Below are positions 6,677-10,472 of a stretch of 10,472 bases of DNA, piece after piece. A program made the translations under genes and the position numbers. Positions within the stretch are counted from its first letter, which is position 1; each line of letters begins with the position of its first letter. This stretch comes from Coemansia sp. RSA 922 (taxonomy: Eukaryota > Kickxellomycota > Kickxellomycetes > Kickxellales > Kickxellaceae), in the NCBI GenBank assembly GCA_027577415.1, contig JANBQS010000915.1:1-10472 (forward strand), written 5' to 3'. The notes beneath the pieces were generated by a model. The model saw only the letters and a program-made list of their open reading frames with translations, had not been told where the DNA came from and made no database searches.

Positions 6677-7888
6677 TCATAATTCTTCGTTTCGAAAGGA
6701 CCATTGACAAACTCCCTCATTGTCAATACGCGTCATGTATCTGTACCGGCGAAGCGCGAACCAATTTTGTATCTGCTTCTTTGTCAGCCCAAACTGTCGT
6801 TGAATGTGCTCAATCAGCTGAGCGCTAGGATATGGATGGCTGCGAATGCCGCGCAGTATTTGCAAAAGAGCATCTTGAACTGGCGGGGGAAAGCTGAGTT
6901 GGTTGGAGTGAGCAAAGCGCGCCGGCAGCCGTCTTCGCTGAGATGCCGATGCAACGCTTGTCAAGGCTCTGCGTCTATTTCTGGGTGCAATTCGATCGGT
7001 GACAACGGAGCTCGACTGAGGGCTACTTGACATTGCTGCTACGCTTTGAGCTTGTTCGGGAGGGACGATAGGAGTCTGAAAGGTAAGATTTTTATACTCT
7101 GGTGGTGACGAACTAATGGCTCCAAACACCTGAGACCCGTCCAATGTAATGTCGTTGTCTCCACGAGTAAAGGCGTTCGTATGGCCTGCAGTAATCGAGA
7201 ACAGGAGTGAGTATATTTCGTGTGTTGGCTGATCGCATGCAGCCAGCGAAATGGCACGGCAGATATGGCACGGCGAGTCGGCACTGATAGTTTGGCCAAT
7301 AGACTCGTGCGTGGGTTGTATGCTTTGAATTGGCTGAGGTGCTCGGCTGGATTGCTTGGTATTATCAGAAGTTGGGTATATCTGCACCGCCGTCGGCCTT
7401 GGCTGCGAGCGTGCACCTACGTGAGTAATTGGGAATATGTCTATTAACCCCACTCTCTGAAACTCTGGGCCGAGGGCTGAGGACTGGCTGGCAGCTATTG
7501 TTTCTCGCCCTTGCATAGACTGGAGTTCTTGAATGGGGTGACGGCGTCCATTAACGTGTGCTGCGTAAAGATCTGGGATGCCAAACTCGTTCGACGAATT
7601 TGGCGACATTGAAAAGTCAGATAGAGAAGAGCCGGTCAAGCTGGGAGAAAAGAGGTTGGTAGCAGCTAACGAATCTGCTGACAAACCAGTAAAGTCACTA
7701 ACTGGGCTGACCAACAAAGAATTGGCGGGAAATGCAAACGGTGGAGCTTGCTGAGGAGTTGTAAGACATTGGATACAATGGCGGTAGAGTATATCACTCG
7801 GTAGACAACGCTGGCAAACGCAAACTCTCTCTAGTGGCCCTGGGTGACAAGCGTCAGAGTGGCTTTGATTTGACTGAAACACAGACAT
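6677..7888 (-). CDS. Divergent TALE-class homeodomain protein lacking Asn51 (403 aa), 'TALE-B'
   Basis: This is a probable nuclear homeodomain protein and a likely paralog of TALE-A. The C-terminal homeodomain (about residues 331-388) has helix 1 'PPPVQDALLQILRGI', the TALE-typical loop SHPYPS, helix 2 'AQLIEHIQRQFG' and helix 3 'TKKQIQNWFALRRYR'. The spacing from PYPS to NWF (19 residues) equals that of plant KNOX TALE domains. Trp376 and Phe377 are kept, but position 51 is Leu379 (codon CTT at 6752-6754) instead of the near-invariant Asn; position 50 is Ala as in TALE-A. Basic patches RNRRR (303-307) and QRRR (317-320) could be a nuclear localisation signal. The N-terminus has cysteines 14, 23, 25, 28, 38 and 41, including CxxC-x9-CxxC (25-41), suggestive of a zinc-binding knuckle. 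A further CHIC lies at 207-210. The remainder is Ser/Pro/Gln rich. ATG is at 7886-7888 and TGA at 6677-6679, with no frame break. Altered or lost DNA binding is inference. Confidence 0.85.
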   Translation of the reverse strand: MSVFQSNQSHSDACHPGPLERVCVCQRCLPSDILYRHCIQCLTTPQQAPPFAFPANSLLVSPVSDFTGLSADSLAATNLFSPSLTGSSLSDFSMSPNSSNEFGIPDLYAAHVNGRRHPIQELQSMQGRETIAASQSSALGPEFQRVGLIDIFPITHVGARSQPRPTAVQIYPTSDNTKQSSRAPQPIQSIQPTHESIGQTISADSPCHICRAISLAACDQPTHEIYSLLFSITAGHTNAFTRGDNDITLDGSQVFGAISSSPPEYKNLTFQTPIVPPEQAQSVAAMSSSPQSSSVVTDRIAPRNRRRALTSVASASQRRRLPARFAHSNQLSFPPPVQDALLQILRGIRSHPYPSAQLIEHIQRQFGLTKKQIQNWFALRRYRYMTRIDNEGVCQWSFRNEEL

Positions 7889-8161
7889 CCCGCAGCTTGT
7901 AGTAATGTGGGCACTGACTTGGAGCAGTTGGCGAGTGCTATAAGTAGTGTATAAGGAAAAAGCGAAAAGTAAGAGGGAGAACTCTGAAAAATAAACAAAA
8001 ACACATTTAATAAAAAGTGCAGAAAACTCTCCAGCAACAACCGTCCTTGTTTTATAGACAGAGAGCTATGCAGGTGGCGACTTTTTTCTGGGCTGCAAGC
8101 AAAGGAAGTGGTATGTGTAGGCTACAATGACACCATGGCCTGCATCTGCGCACTTCTCCCC

Positions 8162-8341
8162 CCACCACCACCATTATACCCCAATTCCCGCATTATTTCC
8201 GGCGCCATTGTGTCTTGCTATCGACAGCGCAAGCAAATCACCATTCTACAGAAAAAAAAAGCGGAGCAGGCATAAATTAGCAAAGGGGCAAATTGCATGG
8301 CTTGATGCGTATGACGGAATGTCTCCCCACCACCACCACCA
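8162..8341 (+). repeat. Paired (CCA)n short repeats
   Basis: (CCA)4 at 8162-8173 and (CCA)5 at 8327-8341 are each preceded by a TCTCCCC run, so the two units look like diverged copies about 165 bp apart. In one plus-strand frame they encode short His runs, but that frame has no other support. Simple-sequence origin is most likely. Confidence 0.5.
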
Positions 8342-9277
8342 CTTCCTCTTTAGGCTTTAAGCGAGCAGGACATGGACATGTGCTTGTTCCTTATTTTATC
8401 TTTGCCTTGGCGATGGCCAAATAGATAAGTGCTAGATCACACGCCCAATACGCTGATTATAACAGAATACTCTGCTCGCCATACAAATAATCAACACTCG
8501 ACGCTTAGAACTGGCTGATGGCAATAGGCATTACTCACACAGCGGGCACACGCCAAACGCTCAATTATTTCTCTATGGCTAGCACGCTTACCCCTATCTG
8601 TTAACAACATGCACTGTCGTGCGCGCGTGAGCGTGACCATTAAATTTACTTTGCTTTGTATCGAGATGGCTGAATATTTCCTTTTCTGCCATGGCAACCG
8701 CTACATGCAATGCAATGTTTGTGCAATGCGCCTCCCCCTTTTTGGGGGCTTTTCTGCTAGAAGTGAAGAAAAATGTGAGGGGGGTGATACAAAGCATTGA
8801 CGACCTTTTGCCCTCGGCCGATTTTCAGTCCTGTTGAGGAGTGAGCTCCAAAGGAAAGGACACATTGCATATATTGGTTTTTTTCTTTGGTTGCCCTTAG
8901 GCGTACACGTGTAAATTAATTCCTGCAGTTGGAAATGTGTTCAAAGGGCGTGTTGATAGAACTCGCCTGCACATGTTTTCCCTTTGTTTATTCCAACTGT
9001 GGCAATGAGTTCTAAGATAAGTCCGATTGCAAGACTGATAAAATATGATATCACAGGCCGAATATCCTAGGCTATGTGAGGTTGCGCTGCTTAATCAGCA
9101 TATTACAAGTCAATTGTAGTAAGCCGTGTAGAGCTTAGTTTCGAAACAATCCCTAACAACTCAGAGTTCAACTGCACATGTGTTGATTTCAAGACAGCTT
9201 CCGCAGCACTGACATGTAACATACAACCATTAGAGGCAGTAAGGCTCACATCCAATATATATTAAGAAAGGGGCAAA
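8282..9277 (+). promoter_or_regulatory. Two copies of AAAGGGGCAAA (STRE-like core)
   Basis: The 11-mer AAAGGGGCAAA occurs at 8282-8292 and again at 9267-9277. Each contains AGGGG, the core of the yeast stress-response element bound by Msn2/4-type zinc fingers. Both lie upstream of TALE-B. Stress control is inference; the exact 11-bp identity is what is seen. Confidence 0.3.
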
Positions 9278-9567
9278 GACAGAGTACATCAGCAGCAATA
9301 ATTCCCTCTTTCAGCTCAAATTAAACTCAATATATGCATACTTACGTCGCCAAGTGAAGGCTTGGCCAATGACTTACGAGATGAGTATATAATTCTCTTA
9401 TCCTTTTTGCTACCAATTGAGAGTTCGAGACGTTCTGTTTTTCCACCAAGATTTTCATTTTTTTGGGAGTCGCATAAAGGAAATGTGTGTGCATACCTCC
9501 ATCACGCACCCAACACTGTCCAACAAGGACATGTGCCCGAGTAAATCATGCTGACACATGCACATGT
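8376..9567. promoter_or_regulatory. Five GCACATGT/ACATGTGC words (E-box-like) upstream of TALE-B
   Basis: The 8-mer appears as ACATGTGC at 8376-8383 and 9529-9536, and as GCACATGT at 8969-8976, 9174-9181 and 9560-9567. The copy at 9174 extends to the full palindrome CACATGTG (9175-9182). Pairs share longer identity (GGACATGTGC at the first and fourth positions, CTGCACATGT at the second and third). CACATG is an E-box type recognised by many bHLH factors. I noticed no copy in the coding regions, only partial CACATG matches there. Confidence 0.4.
8734..8748. repeat. Perfect C5-T5-G5 hairpin
   Basis: CCCCC TTTTT GGGGG forms a five-pair stem with a five-base loop in the intergenic DNA. It is isolated, with no adjacent gene end, so I do not read it as a terminator. 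It may be no more than simple sequence. Confidence 0.4.
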
Positions 9568-9928
9568 CGCACTTCTTATCTGTGTAAGTTCCGTAGCCCC
9601 AATCGCTGTTGCTTATATAGAGCTCCATGTACTTGAGAATAGCTCTCACTCTCGCTGCACATTAAGCGAACAATGCACAATGCCTCTACAAGGTTTAATG
9701 GCGGACATTTCATATATGCAGCCTATGAGTTGGAAATGGGAATCGCGCAGTGTGTGTATTTTGTATCAATTTCGTAGCAACATGTATAGTTATCAGCACC
9801 AGTGCAATCATAGCCAACAGGGCTCCAAGCGTAGAGGCAGAGATTCTCGTATAGTCTAATTCCACGTATGCTTGATTTCAGTATTGTAGAGCCTTTGGTC
9901 CATTAACTTGTGACAATGATAAATCAGG

Positions 9929-10255
9929 CTACGCCATCTCTATATCTTCTTTGCGCTGTCGCCGCCGTGGAGGCTCAATATCCATGAGATCAAAAGGATC
10001 AAGGGATCGCTTGCCTCTCATCAAGCGCTGGTTGCTGCTACCGCCACCATTTTGCGCTACAGGTGTTGAAGGACTGCTAGTGCTCAATACCGAGACAGTA
10101 TCGCCGGCGGCAGAGACAGCTCGCCGTAAAGCAGGCGATGCTACGCTAGATTTCTGACAAGTCTCAAATTGGTACTGTTCTACTTGCTTGGCCTGAGCTG
10201 ACGCAACAGAAGCGGTGCTGGCAGTCGAATCTACAGACGTCCCAATACAATACAT
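9929..10255 (-). CDS. Ser/Ala-rich protein with basic C-terminus, unknown (108 aa, possibly a 3' exon)
   Basis: I do not recognise this protein. The frame from ATG 10253-10255 to TAG 9929-9931 gives 108 residues. The N-terminal 30 are Ser/Ala/Thr/Gln rich; the middle holds 'STSSPSTPVAQNGGGSSNQR', and the C-terminal 30 contain RGKRS, the acidic-hydrophobic DPFDLMDIEPP and the basic RRRQRKE, which could serve as a nuclear localisation signal. The start is uncertain: an out-of-frame ATG with good context lies 7 bp upstream (10260-10262), and an in-frame stop follows further upstream. On the minus strand a CACTAAC branch-point match (10284-10290) is followed by no AG until TGTAG at 10231-10233, so the real coding segment may be a 3' exon of 9929-10230 preceded by an intron. 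A regulatory or nuclear role is a guess. Confidence 0.5.
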   Translation of the reverse strand: MYCIGTSVDSTASTASVASAQAKQVEQYQFETCQKSSVASPALRRAVSAAGDTVSVLSTSSPSTPVAQNGGGSSNQRLMRGKRSLDPFDLMDIEPPRRRQRKEDIEMA

Positions 10256-10472
10256 ATTCCATAGTCAATAGACCAGTCAAGTAGTTAGTGCGCGCCACGG
10301 TAACAATCAAGCAACAGGTTGCGCCATAGTGTGCCATTGTTGGTGGGGATAGTCACCAAAAAAAATAAGCCGAAACAATGTCCTGTTCCCGGGAGTCAAT
10401 TGAGTGGAATGGAGGAGAAAGGGAGTGTATATACTGCTACAATGTACAGAGGGAGGGAAAGCCGATATCTAT
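10256..10472. promoter_or_regulatory. Region upstream of the last gene (promoter and/or intron)
   Basis: On the minus strand this stretch contains GTATATAC (10427-10434), pyrimidine-rich blocks, an A-rich tract (10358-10366 on the plus strand) and an ATG in strong context (10335-10337: A at -3, G at +4). That ATG opens a frame which overlaps, in another phase, the start of the 9929-10255 frame. It could be the true first exon of that gene, an upstream ORF, or unrelated; the window ends before this can be settled. Confidence 0.35.

Larger units (their letters stand above)
7889..9928. promoter_or_regulatory. 2-kb upstream region of TALE-B
   Basis: This is the longest gene-poor stretch of the window (2,040 bp). 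It precedes TALE-B and follows the 3' end of the next minus-strand gene. It holds paired CCA repeats, two identical AAAGGGGCAAA words, a C5-T5-G5 hairpin and five GCACATGT-type words. No tRNA was found: the only B-box-like GTTCGAGAC (9423-9431) has no matching T-stem. Several open frames of 60-103 codons occur; the longest, 9548-9859 (+), starts with a hydrophobic stretch but resembles nothing known. Some other frames here begin only at TTG or GTG and are discounted. Confidence 0.5.

Noticed and set aside
3194..7888. The homeodomain pair as a basidiomycete-style HD mating-type locus
   Set aside because: Mating HD1/HD2 genes are normally divergently transcribed, with one TALE and one typical homeodomain. 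Here both are TALE class, in the same orientation, with clear signs of being paralogs; no other mating gene is nearby.
7831..8040. Minus-strand hydrophobic 69-codon frame overlapping the TALE-B start
   Set aside because: It begins at TTG, is in another phase than TALE-B, and its hydrophobicity follows from T-rich upstream DNA.
8127..8360. Plus-strand frame with two poly-His stretches
   Set aside because: The His runs are translations of CCA repeats; the rest resembles nothing and there is no splice or context support.
8609..8800. 63-codon plus-strand frame with several cysteines
   Set aside because: It is short, contains the C5-T5-G5 simple sequence, has no recognisable motif and sits in otherwise non-coding DNA.
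9357..9445. Possible tRNA around GTTCGAGAC (B-box-like) and TGGCCAATGAC (A-box-like)
   Set aside because: The T-stem does not pair, and no acceptor stem closes around it.
9362..9649. Two overlapping opposite-strand frames (9362-9544 plus, 9455-9649 minus)
   Set aside because: They start at TTG and GTG respectively and overlap each other; there is no family resemblance.

Overview
The window looks like nuclear DNA of a fungus. It carries three conserved eukaryotic genes: the peroxin PEX16, a lipoyl(octanoyl)transferase with a mitochondrial-type N-terminus, and the ARPC2 subunit of the Arp2/3 complex. All three read as uninterrupted frames. The combination of intron-poor genes, moderate GC and short A/T runs between genes would suit an early-diverging lineage (Kickxellomycotina-like), but that placement is inference; nothing here fixes the species. 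No mobile element, tRNA, rRNA or CRISPR array was seen.

Layout. Positions 1-735 (+) hold the C-terminal part of PEX16, running off the left edge. Tail-to-tail with it is LIP2 (852-1700, -), followed on the same strand by ARPC2 (2000-2962, -). This housekeeping block is compact, with gaps of 116-299 bp. From 3194 onward the character changes. Two TALE-class homeodomain genes lie in the same orientation: a 605-residue protein (3194-5011, -), called TALE-A here, and a 403-residue protein (6677-7888, -), called TALE-B. Each has a long upstream region, 1.67 kb and 2.04 kb. A serine/alanine-rich reading frame of unknown function (9929-10255, -), possibly only a 3' exon, ends the window.

The two homeodomain proteins appear to be diverged tandem paralogs. 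Both have the three-residue TALE loop, an unusual Ala at homeodomain position 50, and a C-terminal extension that aligns without gaps (Tyr, Thr and Gly-Val at the same spacing). TALE-B has Leu in place of the nearly invariant DNA-contacting Asn51, and carries a CxxC-x9-CxxC cysteine cluster at its N-terminus. It may therefore bind DNA atypically, or act as a partner or antagonist of TALE-A.

The intergenic DNA around these genes is enriched in short repeated words. There are four AAAAATAG and three GTAAACA copies, all on one strand, between TALE-B and TALE-A, and five GCACATGT/ACATGTGC words upstream of TALE-B. These look like candidate control elements. A possible small two-exon gene (5876-6108, +) is hidden in the first of these regions. 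The three housekeeping genes act in separate processes (peroxisome biogenesis, lipoate attachment, actin branching), so their adjacency carries no functional message that I can see.
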